This document shows, in pieces, positions 8,745-18,371 of a stretch of DNA of 64,000 nucleotides (the stretch's first letter is position 1; each line of letters starts with the position of its first letter). The stretch comes from Gammaproteobacteria bacterium (lineage in GTDB: Bacteria; Pseudomonadota; Gammaproteobacteria; Steroidobacterales; Steroidobacteraceae), in contig CANGOP010000018.1 in the NCBI GenBank assembly GCA_947455595.1, positions 1 to 64,000 on the forward strand, given 5' to 3'. The translations under genes were made by a program, and so were the position numbers. The notes beneath the pieces were generated by a model. It was not told the origin of the DNA and made no database searches. It was given only the letters and a program-made list of their open reading frames with translations.

Positions 8745-9725
8745 TCAGTTCATCTCGCGAACCAACCGGAACCCTAGATCGGCCTGACGCAATCCTTCCG
8801 CTTCCGACTCTCGCACGGCGGCGCGCGCATGAGACGGACGCGAAGCATAAGAACCACCACGCACAACCCTGGACTCGCAGCCACCCGCCCAAATCCAAGG
8901 CCGTGCATCATCCGGCCGACCTTCGTTGCTGGATGTGTAGCAGTCTTCGGTCCATTCACGGACATTGCCGATTAGATCGTACAGATCAAAAGCGTTTGGA
9001 CGATAACTCGCGACGGGCGCTGTGTAGGTACGAGCATCCACACAGCGCGCATACGGGCTGGCGAACGCAAGATCGCGCGCCGCGCCCGCGTCGTAGATGT
9101 TGGCGTACTCACAAGCGTGAGACAACAGGCTAGCTTCGTCAGAGTCCGATGCGCTGAAGAATCGGGCCGTAGACGTGCCTCCACGAGCGGCATATTCCCA
9201 TTCCACCTCGGAAGGCAGCCGATACGTATGACCGGCCTGAGCAGTCAACCACGCCGCATAGGCTTTGGCATCCGCCACGCTGACACACACGACCGGATCC
9301 GCATCTGTCTGCGGTGTACCAAAACCCGGATCCTGCCAAGAGTGTTCGGGGAACCGCTGCCATCCACCCCCACTCGGCACACGACAGTCTCCTGCCACGG
9401 GGTAATGAGTCGCCTCTACAAATAGACGAAACTGGCCCACCGTGATTTCCGTGCGCGTCATCGCGAACGACCGCGCAATGGTCACGGGTATCGCCGGGAT
9501 TTCACCGGAGTTCGGATCCGCTTCGCGATCGCCCGCAGCAGAGCCGAACCGAAAGGTACCCGCCGGCACCACAACAATTTCCGGGCAGTCGGCACATTCA
9601 CGGGCTGTCTGCGCCGAGACCACCGTCGGGGCTACCGCTACGGTCGCTGTCGGAGCGTTGCTTGCCGCCATCACAGGCAGCCAACTGATCAACAAACCTG
9701 CAATCCACAGATGATGTCGCAGCAT
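8745..9725 (-). CDS. secreted FGE-sulfatase (SUMF1) fold protein, second copy
   Basis: A 326-residue protein with a signal peptide (about residues 1-20, ending LPVMAA) and one formylglycine-generating-enzyme/SUMF1 domain. Seen are CPEIVVVPAGTFRFGS, FAMTRTEITVGQFRLF, YRLPSEVEWEYAARGG, AFDLYDLIGNVREWTEDCY and VVRGGSYASRP. The active-site cysteine pair of true formylglycine-generating enzyme should lie between RGGSY and GFR; here that segment has none, so sulfatase activation is unlikely. The ATG at 9725 has a GGGAGG 9 bases upstream and begins one base after the stop of its paralogue. Third gene of an operon with the Do-type protease. It may be a structural or regulatory domain protein; function unknown. 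Confidence 0.88.
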   Translation of the reverse strand: MLRHHLWIAGLLISWLPVMAASNAPTATVAVAPTVVSAQTARECADCPEIVVVPAGTFRFGSAAGDREADPNSGEIPAIPVTIARSFAMTRTEITVGQFRLFVEATHYPVAGDCRVPSGGGWQRFPEHSWQDPGFGTPQTDADPVVCVSVADAKAYAAWLTAQAGHTYRLPSEVEWEYAARGGTSTARFFSASDSDEASLLSHACEYANIYDAGAARDLAFASPYARCVDARTYTAPVASYRPNAFDLYDLIGNVREWTEDCYTSSNEGRPDDARPWIWAGGCESRVVRGGSYASRPSHARAAVRESEAEGLRQADLGFRLVREMN

Positions 9726-9726
9726 A

Positions 9727-10674
9727 TTAGCGACCCTCCCCACGGCCTTCGAGATCTAAGGCGACTCTCAACCCCAAGGTCTGGGCTCGGAACGTCGACT
9801 CAGTCGGTAAGCGATAAGCGCTACGCGCCTGCAACGGTGGGGACGCCCAGCTACCCCCCCTGACGACATGCCTGCGGCAACCGCCATTCCAGAACCACGA
9901 ACGGCCGTCTTTCGGACGGCCCACATAGCTGTCCGTATAGCAGTCGTCGACCCACTCAGCGACGTTGCCGATCAGGTCATACACACCAAACGCATTCGGG
10001 CGAAGCGCGCCTACGGGCGCCAGTCCCGGGTAACCATCTCGACACCGAACCGGATCCCAACCGAGCGCGTAATGCTCGCGTCCGGTCAGATCATACGTGT
10101 TGGCAAAGTCGCAGCCATCCGACGCTTCGCCACCCCAGGGCCATTGAGAAACCGATCCGGCACGAGCGGCATACTCCCACTCGGACTCCGAGGGCAGCCG
10201 ATAGGGCTTACCGGTTTTCTTGGCCAGCCACTGCACGTACGCACGGGCATCGTGCCAACTCACACAGGCCGCCGGTTGATCGTCCGATAGCTCGGCATCT
10301 GCGGTATCGCCCGATTCAGCCGGTCGATCAATCGAAAAGCGCGACTGTTCGTCATCCCAAATCACACAATCGCCCTTTTGCTCGTAGGCTGTCTCGGCCA
10401 GAAACACCCGGAATTCACGACGCGTCACTTCTGTGCGACCCATCGCAAAAGGCCGCGCGATCCGCACAACGGTCGCCTGCGATTCAGCGCGCGTATCGCC
10501 CTGCGCCGGCGCGCCCGGCGTGCCCATGACGAAAGTTCCGGCCGGAATCCGCTGCATCTCCGGGCAATCCGGACAGTCGCGAAAAGGGGCGTTGGGGTCA
10601 GCGGCAAAGGCCACCGACATGAACAACTGCAGCGCGAGTGCGGCGAGCACCGCGCGACAAGACACTATAGCCAC
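9727..10674 (-). CDS. secreted FGE-sulfatase (SUMF1) fold protein, first copy
   Basis: A 315-residue protein with a signal peptide ending in a run such as LFMSVAFAAD, then a CPDCPEMQRIPAGTFVMG start of the SUMF1/FGE domain. It has FAMGRTEVTRREFRVF, YRLPSESEWEYAARAG, AFGVYDLIGNVAEWVDDCY and VVRGGSWASPP. As in its neighbour, the catalytic cysteine positions of formylglycine-generating enzyme are not cysteine (the segment reads QARSAYRLP). I place the start at the GTG at 10674, preceded by GAGG at 5 bases and 7 bp after the protease stop; the longer upstream frame lies in the protease gene. The two copies are diverged duplicates and probably share a periplasmic role. Confidence 0.87.
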   Translation of the reverse strand: MAIVSCRAVLAALALQLFMSVAFAADPNAPFRDCPDCPEMQRIPAGTFVMGTPGAPAQGDTRAESQATVVRIARPFAMGRTEVTRREFRVFLAETAYEQKGDCVIWDDEQSRFSIDRPAESGDTADAELSDDQPAACVSWHDARAYVQWLAKKTGKPYRLPSESEWEYAARAGSVSQWPWGGEASDGCDFANTYDLTGREHYALGWDPVRCRDGYPGLAPVGALRPNAFGVYDLIGNVAEWVDDCYTDSYVGRPKDGRSWFWNGGCRRHVVRGGSWASPPLQARSAYRLPTESTFRAQTLGLRVALDLEGRGEGR

Positions 10675-10681
10675 GGAGACC

Positions 10682-12127
10682 TCAATTACCGATGCGAACC
10701 GGAATGAAAATGGTGGATCCCTGTCGATGCACGAGCAAGGCGATGGACCGTCGGGAACTAGTGATCTGCGCCTCAAGCTCAGCGACCGTTGCAACTTTAC
10801 GGCCGTTTGCGCCGACAATCACGTCGCCGACACGCAGTTCAGCCTCACGTGCCGCGCCGTCCACGCGTTCAATCACCAAGCCGGATTCAACGCCATTGGG
10901 CCGTTCACCCGCACGAATCGGACGAACCGACAAGCCTAGCTTCGCGCCACCACCACTCTTCGGCGTGGAATCGGCCACACGGGCTATCTGCCCTTCCTTC
11001 AGTTCCGCAACTTCGCACGCGAGATGCATAGCGCCTCGATTGCGCCAAACCTCGAGATCCGCTCGACTGCCGGCCTTCAACTGAGAGATGACCGATGACA
11101 GCTGACCTGAACGCTCAATCGACTGGCCGTTCACCGATACGATCACGTCGCCAGCCACGACACCGGCCCGCTTGGCGGGACCATCGGCCTCGACTTGACT
11201 GACCAAGGCACCACGCGGCCGATCAAGCCCAAAAGAGTCGGCGAGTTCCTGGCCGACATCCTGCACCAACACGCCGATTCGCCCACGCTGCACACGACCG
11301 GTCTTGACCAATTGATCTTTCACACCGATCGCAATATCAATCGGGATCGCGAATGAAATTCCCATAAATCCGCCGGTGCGGCTGTAAATCTGGGAGTTAA
11401 TCCCAACCACCTCACCCGCCATGTTGAACAACGGTCCGCCAGAGTTACCGGGATTCACGGCCGCGTCCGTTTGAATGAATGGGGTGTATTGGCCATCCGG
11501 TAGGGATCGAGCGGTCGCGCTGACGATACCGGCCGTGACGCTGTTATCGAACCCGAAGGGCGAACCGATCGCGACCACCCACTCACCCGGACGCAGTTTC
11601 GAGGGATCTCCAAACTTCACCGTCGGTAAGTCACGGCCGTCGATCTTGAGTACGGCGATATCCGTGCGAGCGTCGACGCCCACGACCTTGGCGCGAAATT
11701 CGCGTCGATCCGTCAGGCGAACCGTGACGTCACTGGCATCGGCAACCACGTGCGCGTTGGTGAGGATAAACCCGTCCGAGGTGACGAGAAACCCCGACCC
11801 CTCACCACGGGCAATCGGATTGTCTTCGCGCTGCGGAGCCCCGAATCGACGCAGAAAGTCGTGCAGGGGATCGCCGGGCCCGCCCTCATCAGAACCCGCT
11901 TTCTCGACCGTCGTGACATTCACGACCGTGGGGCCATAGGCCGCGACCAGCTCGGTAAAGTCTGGCAAACCCTTGACGAGCACCGCCGCGCTGCCTGGGC
12001 TCATACCCTTGGTACCCGCGGTCGGCGCAGTCGCGACTCGCGCGTCTCGCCCACAGGCCACCAATGCCCCCAGACACAGCGCAAGACAAGCCGGACGTAT
12101 TGTCCGAATGAATCGTTCGAAAGACAC
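10682..12127 (-). CDS. Do-family (HtrA/DegP/DegQ) periplasmic serine protease, predicted lipoprotein
   Basis: A 481-residue protease with the chymotrypsin-like triad His126 (TNAHVV), Asp156 (ARTDIAVLKI) and Ser229 (GNSGGPLF), then two PDZ domains (PDZ1 around GRIGVLVQDVG, PDZ2 near the C-terminus around LVIERVDGAAREAELRVGDVI). It degrades or refolds misfolded envelope proteins. Unusually for the family the N-terminus carries a lipobox, LVAC with Cys25, so it is predicted to be lipid-anchored. The GTG at 12127 is chosen over longer frames because GGAG lies 8 bases upstream and it gives a clean signal peptide. First gene of an operon with two FGE-fold proteins; divergent from dacB. Confidence 0.93.
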   Translation of the reverse strand: MSFERFIRTIRPACLALCLGALVACGRDARVATAPTAGTKGMSPGSAAVLVKGLPDFTELVAAYGPTVVNVTTVEKAGSDEGGPGDPLHDFLRRFGAPQREDNPIARGEGSGFLVTSDGFILTNAHVVADASDVTVRLTDRREFRAKVVGVDARTDIAVLKIDGRDLPTVKFGDPSKLRPGEWVVAIGSPFGFDNSVTAGIVSATARSLPDGQYTPFIQTDAAVNPGNSGGPLFNMAGEVVGINSQIYSRTGGFMGISFAIPIDIAIGVKDQLVKTGRVQRGRIGVLVQDVGQELADSFGLDRPRGALVSQVEADGPAKRAGVVAGDVIVSVNGQSIERSGQLSSVISQLKAGSRADLEVWRNRGAMHLACEVAELKEGQIARVADSTPKSGGGAKLGLSVRPIRAGERPNGVESGLVIERVDGAAREAELRVGDVIVGANGRKVATVAELEAQITSSRRSIALLVHRQGSTIFIPVRIGN

Positions 12128-12248
12128 GTTCGCAACTCCAAAATGGGCTCGGCAGGCAGCCAGCGTTCGGACCTGGGCTGCAAACCGGGAGTTCCCGGAT
12201 CGCACGCACGTAGCCTCACAGTCCAGCGCACCGCTACACTCACTGACC

Positions 12249-13679
12249 ATGATAACCGCCCTTGCCCGTCCGCTCGCAGCCTTCCTCGTGAGCCTCTGTA
12301 TTGCCCAGTCAACCGCCGCGGCAGGATTGGCCGTCCTACCACCACGTGTGCAGCAGGTCCTCGCAGCCGAAGGCATCCCGGCCAACAAGGTCAGCATCAT
12401 CGTGCGCGACCCCCACAGTGGGGACAGTGTGCTGGAACTCAACCCGACGATCCCCCGCAGCCCGGCATCGACTCTCAAAGTGCTCACGACTTGGTCTGCG
12501 CTGGAGTCCTTAGGCCCCAATCATCGGTGGCACACACGGGCGTACGCCACTGGACCGATCACCAACGGACGACTGGCGGGAGACCTCGTCATCGTGGGTG
12601 GCGGGGATCCCGGGCTTACCGCGGAGCACTGGTGGCGGTTTGTACGGCAGATCCGCGCGACCGGTCTGCAGCACATCGAGGGCGACATCGTCATCGACCG
12701 GTCGTTATATAAAGCGCAGTCGGAGGATCCCGACGAGTTCGACGGCAAGGGGTACCGAACGTACAACGTCTTACCGGACGCGCTGCTCGTGAATCTGCAA
12801 TCTGCTGAGTTCCACGTCCATGCGCAGAACGGTGAATCCCTAGTATGGATTGACCCTACACCCGCCAATCTTCACGTGGATAACCGAGTGAAGAGCCTCT
12901 CACACGAATGCCCAGAGGGTGGCCATTGGGTCCGCTTCACCACCGTCGACGCCGACCCTTTGCATATCGCAATCGACGGCACCATAGGCCCCACCTGCCC
13001 CGCCTACGCGCAGCGCTCCATCATGACGGCGCCCGACTACGCTTTTGGAACGTTCACCACGTTCTGGCGGTCCTTGGGCGGCAAATTTGACGGCAGTCTT
13101 CGCCTAGCGACTCGGCCAGAAAAGGCAACGCTGCTCACGAGCCTCGAATCCGACAGCCTTGCCGAGGTGATCTACAACACGAACAAGTGGAGCTCGAATG
13201 CAATGGCGCGCATGCTGCTGCTGAGCATGGCGGCGGATCAGAGCAGCGAACCTGTAGGCGCCAGTGACGGGGAGCAGGCCCTGCAACAGTTTCTATCCCG
13301 TCGCGGCCTACACTTCCCAGAACTCGTCGTCGACAATGGATCAGGGCTGTCTCGCCTCGCCCGTCTGTCCGCGGAGTCCATGTCAGCCGTGCTGTCGAGC
13401 GCCTATCAGGGACGCTACTTTCCGGAATTCGTCAGCTCCTTGCCGATTGGCGGTCAGGACGGCACGTTACGTAAACGATTCGTCGACCTCGCACCGGAAG
13501 CGCGCATCCGTATGAAGACGGGACATCTCGCTGGCGTTGCCGCCATCTCAGGCTACGTTACGACGCGCAGCGGGCGCACGTTATCGGTGGTGGTGATGGT
13601 CAATGCACCCGGCGCAGAAGCCGGTCGCGGCGACGCCATCATCGACACCGTAGTGCGTTGGGCACTCGACCGCTCATAG
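12249..13679 (+). CDS. dacB: D-alanyl-D-alanine carboxypeptidase/endopeptidase PBP4 (peptidase S13)
   Basis: A 476-residue secreted penicillin-binding protein with a signal peptide ending around AQSTAAAG. Catalytic motifs are SxxK at Ser74-Lys77 (SPASTLK), SxN as KWSSNAMA, and KTG as MKTGHLAG near the C-terminus. The inserted S13 domain includes GDIVIDRSLY. It trims peptidoglycan stem peptides and cuts cross-links in the periplasm. The ATG at 12249 gives the signal peptide directly; the open frame extending upstream overlaps the divergent protease and is not coding. The 121-bp gap to the protease gene must carry both promoters. Confidence 0.93.
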   Translation: MITALARPLAAFLVSLCIAQSTAAAGLAVLPPRVQQVLAAEGIPANKVSIIVRDPHSGDSVLELNPTIPRSPASTLKVLTTWSALESLGPNHRWHTRAYATGPITNGRLAGDLVIVGGGDPGLTAEHWWRFVRQIRATGLQHIEGDIVIDRSLYKAQSEDPDEFDGKGYRTYNVLPDALLVNLQSAEFHVHAQNGESLVWIDPTPANLHVDNRVKSLSHECPEGGHWVRFTTVDADPLHIAIDGTIGPTCPAYAQRSIMTAPDYAFGTFTTFWRSLGGKFDGSLRLATRPEKATLLTSLESDSLAEVIYNTNKWSSNAMARMLLLSMAADQSSEPVGASDGEQALQQFLSRRGLHFPELVVDNGSGLSRLARLSAESMSAVLSSAYQGRYFPEFVSSLPIGGQDGTLRKRFVDLAPEARIRMKTGHLAGVAAISGYVTTRSGRTLSVVVMVNAPGAEAGRGDAIIDTVVRWALDRS

Positions 13680-13695
13680 TCCGACAATTGCCCGA

Positions 13696-13718
13696 AGTGG
13701 TCATGGTTCATGACCACT
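13696..13718. terminator. hairpin between convergent dacB and symporter genes
   Basis: A perfect 10-bp inverted repeat (agtggtcatg / catgaccact) with a 3-base loop lies in the 71-bp gap between two convergent genes. There is no clear U-tract, so it may be a weak bidirectional terminator or an mRNA end stabiliser. Confidence 0.4.
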
Positions 13719-13750
13719 CCGTCAAGGCAAACGCCGCAGAGCCCTTCCGC

Positions 13751-15661
13751 CTAGTGTTGACTGGCCTTATGGGCCCGAAGTCCGGTGATCTGCCGAGCGT
13801 AGACCTCGTCCCACATAGACTCAGCACGTGAGTCTCGACGCCACAACGAGAAGAGAATCACCGCCAGAAATCCCAGCGGTATCGACACAATACCGGGGTT
13901 TTTCAGCTCGAAAGCCGGCTTTTCCAAGCCGATGAAGGACGTTTCCTGTCCCTCGACTTTCAACAGATCCTCATGGGCTTTCTTAACGGCCTTATCGAGC
14001 GCAGCTGACTCTTTTGTCGCCCTAGCGATTTCCGTCGCATCGGCTGACTGCAGAGCCATAGCGATGGCCTGCCGCTTGGCCGACTCGGCATCCAATACTT
14101 TGGTTGCAGCAGCGCGAACCACTTTGGGGTAGGTGAGGTTCGGGGATATGAGTGTCAAACCAACGGCAGCCACAGTGCCGACAATCATGCCGGCGACCAC
14201 CCCGTTCGTATTACACCGTTTCCAATACAGAGTCAGGAGCACGCATGGAAAATTGGCGCTAGCCGCAACGGCAAAGGCCAAGGCGACCAAGGACGCGACA
14301 TTTTGACCTTTCGATGCGATACCGATCGTAATCGCGATCGCGCCGACGAGCACCGTTGCCACTCGAGCCGCCGCCACCTGCTCGTGCGGCGGAACGTGTT
14401 CGCCACCCCGAATCACACCGACCCACAGGTCGTGCGCCATCGCAGATGCTGCCGCCAGCACGAGCCCGGCCACCACAGCGACGATGGTCGCAAAGGCCAC
14501 CGCGGAAACAAAGGCCAACATGAAATTGCCCATCAGGGACTCTGGCCCACCGCCGATGTACTGCGCGAGTAACGGGCCGGCCATATTGCCGCCAGCATCC
14601 ACGCTGGCGATCACGGCAGGGCCGACCAAATGCGCAGCACCGAATCCGAGGAACAAGGTGAGTAGATAGAAGCCACCGATGATGGCCATCGCCCACACCA
14701 CGGACTTGCGCGCCGCCTGGGCCGTGGGCACGGTGAAAAACCGCATCAGAATGTGTGGCATACCCGCCGTGCCGAATACGAGGGCTAGGCTCAGCGAGAT
14801 TTGATCGATTGGCGCCTTTAGATAAAGACCCGGCTCGAGAAATCGTTGCCCCAACTCGGCTGCCGTCATTGATTTCGCGGGGTCGCCCAAGAGCTTGGCC
14901 ACCTGTACCTGCACCTTCGCATCGCCGACGATGTCCGTGAGAAAGGCTGGCAAGGAGAAGCCGTAAGGGACCCAGACCAACATCACAATCAACAGCGACG
15001 CGATGACCAGCAAGACGGCTTTCACGATCTGCACCCAGGTCGTGGCCACCATGCCGCCAAATAACACGTAAACGAGCATCAAAATACCGACTGCAATGAC
15101 GGAAACGTCATAGTCGATACCGATGAGCGTCTTGACGAGAACGCCGCCACCCACCATTTGGGCAGTGAGATAAAAAGTCGATACGGTGATGACCGAGAGC
15201 GCCCCGACGACTCGCATTTTCTTCGGATCATTGCGATAGGCGAGAATATCGGCAAGCGTGTACTTGCCGATATTTCGGCACGGCTCTGCGATCAACAGCA
15301 AGACGGTTACGTACGCGACGAGCCAACCGACCGAGTACATGAACCCATCGTAACCGTACTGAGAGATCAGGCCAGCAATGCCTAAGAATGAAGCTGCCGA
15401 CAGGTAATCCCCCGCGATGGCCCAGCCATTCTGAAGCCCGGAAATGCCGCCACCCGCCGTATAGAAATCTGAGGCTGACCGCACTTTGCGCGCCGCGACA
15501 ACCGTGATCCACATCGTCAGCGTGATGACTGACGCAAAGACAGCGAATGTGATCCAGCGAAAATGACCGGTTGCTGCGTCTTGTGCATGCACTCCAAAGG
15601 GCACCAAGAGACCCACCACCAGGGACACCAATAGACCAAAGTAGACCTTAGGATCTTTCAT
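13751..15661 (-). CDS. sodium:solute symporter, acetate permease ActP type
   Basis: A 636-residue SSS-family transporter with 13 or so membrane segments. Typical features are SASDFYTAGGGISGLQNGWAIAGDYLSAASFLG near the N-terminus and GTAGMPHILMRFFTVP in the middle. Members take up acetate or similar monocarboxylates with Na+. It is about 90 residues longer than E. coli ActP because of a charged, coiled-coil-like alanine-rich insertion at about residues 508-589, before the last membrane segment. The start at 15661 has GGGAGG 8 bases upstream and lies 4 bp after the small DUF485 gene. The pair is divergent from acs, which strongly suggests acetate as substrate. Confidence 0.9.
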   Translation of the reverse strand: MKDPKVYFGLLVSLVVGLLVPFGVHAQDAATGHFRWITFAVFASVITLTMWITVVAARKVRSASDFYTAGGGISGLQNGWAIAGDYLSAASFLGIAGLISQYGYDGFMYSVGWLVAYVTVLLLIAEPCRNIGKYTLADILAYRNDPKKMRVVGALSVITVSTFYLTAQMVGGGVLVKTLIGIDYDVSVIAVGILMLVYVLFGGMVATTWVQIVKAVLLVIASLLIVMLVWVPYGFSLPAFLTDIVGDAKVQVQVAKLLGDPAKSMTAAELGQRFLEPGLYLKAPIDQISLSLALVFGTAGMPHILMRFFTVPTAQAARKSVVWAMAIIGGFYLLTLFLGFGAAHLVGPAVIASVDAGGNMAGPLLAQYIGGGPESLMGNFMLAFVSAVAFATIVAVVAGLVLAAASAMAHDLWVGVIRGGEHVPPHEQVAAARVATVLVGAIAITIGIASKGQNVASLVALAFAVAASANFPCVLLTLYWKRCNTNGVVAGMIVGTVAAVGLTLISPNLTYPKVVRAAATKVLDAESAKRQAIAMALQSADATEIARATKESAALDKAVKKAHEDLLKVEGQETSFIGLEKPAFELKNPGIVSIPLGFLAVILFSLWRRDSRAESMWDEVYARQITGLRAHKASQH

Positions 15662-15665
15662 CGGT

Positions 15666-15986
15666 TCAGCCTCCCACGTGGTGTTCAACCGTCATGGCGA
15701 TTTCCATCGCTAGCCGGTCAAATTCGCGATTGGCCACACGCGAATAGTAAAAAGCGACTAACCAAGCCATCAAAAACTCACTGAGCGCAAAGGCAAGGCC
15801 TAGGTTCACGGGGCCCCATATGCGGATCTTGAACAGATCTTGGAAGTAGGCGGCGCCGATGGGCAACGCGAAGTAGTACGCAACGGAAAAGCCCATGAGA
15901 CCCCATAGAAACCGGGACTTACGGCGCGCAAGCGTTTGAAAACGCGGATCGGCGATCACCGTCGCCCAATCGATCTGATTCGACAT
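15666..15986 (-). CDS. DUF485 (YjcH-like) small membrane protein
   Basis: A 106-residue protein with two hydrophobic helices (about residues 27-50 and 62-82). Family features are the N-terminal [19 protein letters not shown] and C-terminal [20 protein letters not shown]485 proteins are encoded just before acetate permease genes (yjcH-actP in E. coli) and are thought to assist the symporter. A GGGGGG run sits 2-3 bases before the ATG at 15986; longer upstream frames lack family similarity. First gene of a two-gene operon. Confidence 0.9.
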   Translation of the reverse strand: MSNQIDWATVIADPRFQTLARRKSRFLWGLMGFSVAYYFALPIGAAYFQDLFKIRIWGPVNLGLAFALSEFLMAWLVAFYYSRVANREFDRLAMEIAMTVEHHVGG

Positions 15987-16299
15987 ATCCCCCCCTAGTG
16001 AGCGGCCCGCCCGACGACTCGGAACCGCGCGGATCCACAACCCCCCCGGGCCGCAGGCCAGTAAAACAGATCCGCCCTCGCTCGGGGAAGTCCCGGTAGC
16101 CGGCAGGACCGGCGCCGTGGCGACGTTGTGCCCCCCTGATTTGCGAGTGGACCCGTTGCTCGTTCAACATGGGGGTAGTGTGCGCCCAAGATTGGTGATC
16201 GGAATGCCGGTTGGCGACCTTGGGAACCAACCTGAATGGGGTTGTCGCGCGGCACAACCGGTTGGCCGCGTGATCAGATTGAACGAGAGGGGGGTTGAG
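15987..16299. promoter_or_regulatory. divergent intergenic region between actP operon and acs
   Basis: These 313 bases hold no convincing gene and must contain the promoters of both the DUF485-actP operon and acs. Visible structure: a 9-base direct repeat ccggttggc at 16207-16215 and 16258-16266 (51 bp apart), and an inverted repeat ggttgt/acaacc at 16240-16245 and 16254-16259 directly beside the second copy. These may be regulator sites for acetate control. I could not assign -35/-10 or -24/-12 boxes with confidence. Confidence 0.5.
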
Positions 16300-18249
16300 A
16301 TGAGTCATGTCTATCCAGTGCCTGCGGACTTTGCGGCCGCAGCAAAGGTCAATCGCGCGACCTATGACCAGCAATATGCAGAGTCAGTCGCCAATCCCAT
16401 CCAATACTGGTCACAGGTCGGGAAAGTCGTTGATTGGATGCGCCCCTTCACACAGGTCAGGGATGTTTCCTACGACATTTCCGACTTTCGCATCCGGTGG
16501 TTCGCGGATGGCGAACTGAATGTCTCGGCAAACTGCCTGGACCGTCACCTCGCCAGTCGCGGCGACCAGACGGCCATCATATTTGAGGCTGACGAACCGG
16601 GCGACAGCCGGCACATCACTTACCGAGAACTGCACCGGGACGTTTGCCGTTTTGCGAACGGATTGAAGAGCATTGGGGTGAAGCGGGGCGATCGCGTCAC
16701 GCTCTATCTGCCGATGATCCCCGAGGCGGCGATCGCAATGCTGGCGTGCACCCGGATTGGCGCTATCCACTCCATCGTCTTTGGTGGCTTTTCGCCGGAA
16801 TCATTGTCCAGTCGGATCGAGGATTGCGGCTCCAAATTCGTTATTACGGCGGATGAAGGCCTGCGAGGCGGGAAAGCCATCCCACTCAAGGCCAATGTCG
16901 ACGCCGCATTGCAACTCGGATCCGCTGGGTCGATGGTCGAGAGGGTGGTCGTTGTGCGCCGCACGGGCGGCGAGGTCCCGATGGACCCGAATCGCGATAT
17001 TGCGTATGCGACATTGATGGCCAGTGCGAGCGAAGACTGCCCCGCTGAATCGATGGGCGCAGAAGACCCGCTCTTCATCCTGTACACCTCCGGCTCCACT
17101 GGCAAACCCAAAGGCGTCCTCCATACCACGGGGGGCTACCTCGTCTGGGCCACGCACACGTTCGCAACCGTCTTCGACTACCGCCCGGGTGACGTCTTCT
17201 GGTGTACGGCCGACGTCGGTTGGGTCACCGGCCATAGCTATGTCGTCTATGGACCGTTATCGAACGGCGCGACCACGCTGATGTTCGAGAGCGTTCCCAA
17301 CTACCCCAATCCTGGTCGCTGCTGGGACGTTATCGACCGTCATGGCGTGACGATTTTTTACACCGCACCAACAGCTATCCGCGCGTTGATGCGGGAGGGC
17401 GAGGATTGGGTCACACGCTACTCACGGCAGACTTTGCGACTGCTCGGCAGCGTCGGTGAACCCATCAATCCAGAAGCATGGGAGTGGTACCACCGGGTCG
17501 TCGGTGATCGTCGCTGTCCAATCGTCGACACCTGGTGGCAAACGGAAACCGGCGGCATTTTGATCAGCCCATTGCCAGGCGCAACCGACCTCAAACCAGG
17601 CTCGGCCACCCTACCGTTCTTCGGAGTACGCCCGGCGCTGGTGGATGGTAGCGGCGCGGAACTGAGCGGCGCCACGGAAGGCAACCTCGTCCTCTTGGAT
17701 TCCTGGCCCGGTCAGATGCGCAGCGTATATGGGGATCATCAGCGCTTCATCGACACCTATTTCCGGACATTTCCGGGAACGTATTTCACCGGTGACGGCG
17801 CGCGCCGTGACGAGGATGGCTATTTCTGGATCACCGGCCGAGTGGACGACGTGATCAATGTGTCAGGCCATCGTCTGGGTACGGCTGAAGTGGAAAGCGC
17901 CTTGGTTGCACACCACGCTGTCGCGGAAGCCGCGGTGGTGGGCTATCCCCATGACATCAAGGGACAAGGCATCTATGCCTACGTCACCCTGAAGGCAGGA
18001 TTAGACCCGAGCGACGAGTTGCTCGCGGAATTACGCAAGACCGTTCGCGCACAAATCGGACCGATCGCCTCGCCGGACGTGATTCAGTGGGCGCCAGGCC
18101 TGCCGAAGACACGCAGCGGCAAAATCATGCGGCGCATACTGCGCAAGATCGCGGCGGACGAGTCGAGCCAGTTGGGAGACACCTCCACACTCGCGGATCC
18201 GAGCGTCGTGCAGCAGTTGATCAACAACAAGCCCCAGTCCCCGAGGTGA
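16300..18249 (+). CDS. acs: acetyl-CoA synthetase (AMP-forming)
   Basis: A 649-residue enzyme, nearly the length of E. coli Acs (652). It converts acetate, ATP and CoA to acetyl-CoA. Seen are the P-loop-like [13 protein letters not shown], the [11 protein letters not shown] motif, the hinge [31 protein letters not shown], and the C-terminal [11 protein letters not shown] with Lys608, the residue acetylated by Pat-type enzymes to switch Acs off in other bacteria. The ATG at 16300 follows GAGAGGGGGG; the longer upstream frame is intergenic. Divergent from the acetate uptake operon, so uptake and activation are side by side. Confidence 0.96.
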   Translation: MSHVYPVPADFAAAAKVNRATYDQQYAESVANPIQYWSQVGKVVDWMRPFTQVRDVSYDISDFRIRWFADGELNVSANCLDRHLASRGDQTAIIFEADEPGDSRHITYRELHRDVCRFANGLKSIGVKRGDRVTLYLPMIPEAAIAMLACTRIGAIHSIVFGGFSPESLSSRIEDCGSKFVITADEGLRGGKAIPLKANVDAALQLGSAGSMVERVVVVRRTGGEVPMDPNRDIAYATLMASASEDCPAESMGAEDPLFILYTSGSTGKPKGVLHTTGGYLVWATHTFATVFDYRPGDVFWCTADVGWVTGHSYVVYGPLSNGATTLMFESVPNYPNPGRCWDVIDRHGVTIFYTAPTAIRALMREGEDWVTRYSRQTLRLLGSVGEPINPEAWEWYHRVVGDRRCPIVDTWWQTETGGILISPLPGATDLKPGSATLPFFGVRPALVDGSGAELSGATEGNLVLLDSWPGQMRSVYGDHQRFIDTYFRTFPGTYFTGDGARRDEDGYFWITGRVDDVINVSGHRLGTAEVESALVAHHAVAEAAVVGYPHDIKGQGIYAYVTLKAGLDPSDELLAELRKTVRAQIGPIASPDVIQWAPGLPKTRSGKIMRRILRKIAADESSQLGDTSTLADPSVVQQLINNKPQSPR

Positions 18250-18371
18250 GCATCGGGCACCTGGGGTCACTCCGGTGTGCCCGCAGGTCGCCGCTGCGGT
18301 TGGACAGGTCTTGCGCCCGCACCGCTGTCTAAGCGGGTACAATCATGGTTCACTTAAACTGAGGTTTTGTC

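Noticed and set aside
12128-12520. N-terminal extension of the Do-type protease ORF
   Set aside because: It overlaps the divergent dacB signal peptide region and a better start with ribosome binding site and lipobox exists at 12127.
11750-12712. Plus-strand ORF of 320 residues across protease and dacB
   Set aside because: It is antisense to the protease and out of frame with dacB; composition is arginine-rich as for GC-rich shadows.
16117-16299. N-terminal extension of acs
   Set aside because: Family N-terminus and ribosome binding site fit the ATG at 16300; the extension is promoter region.
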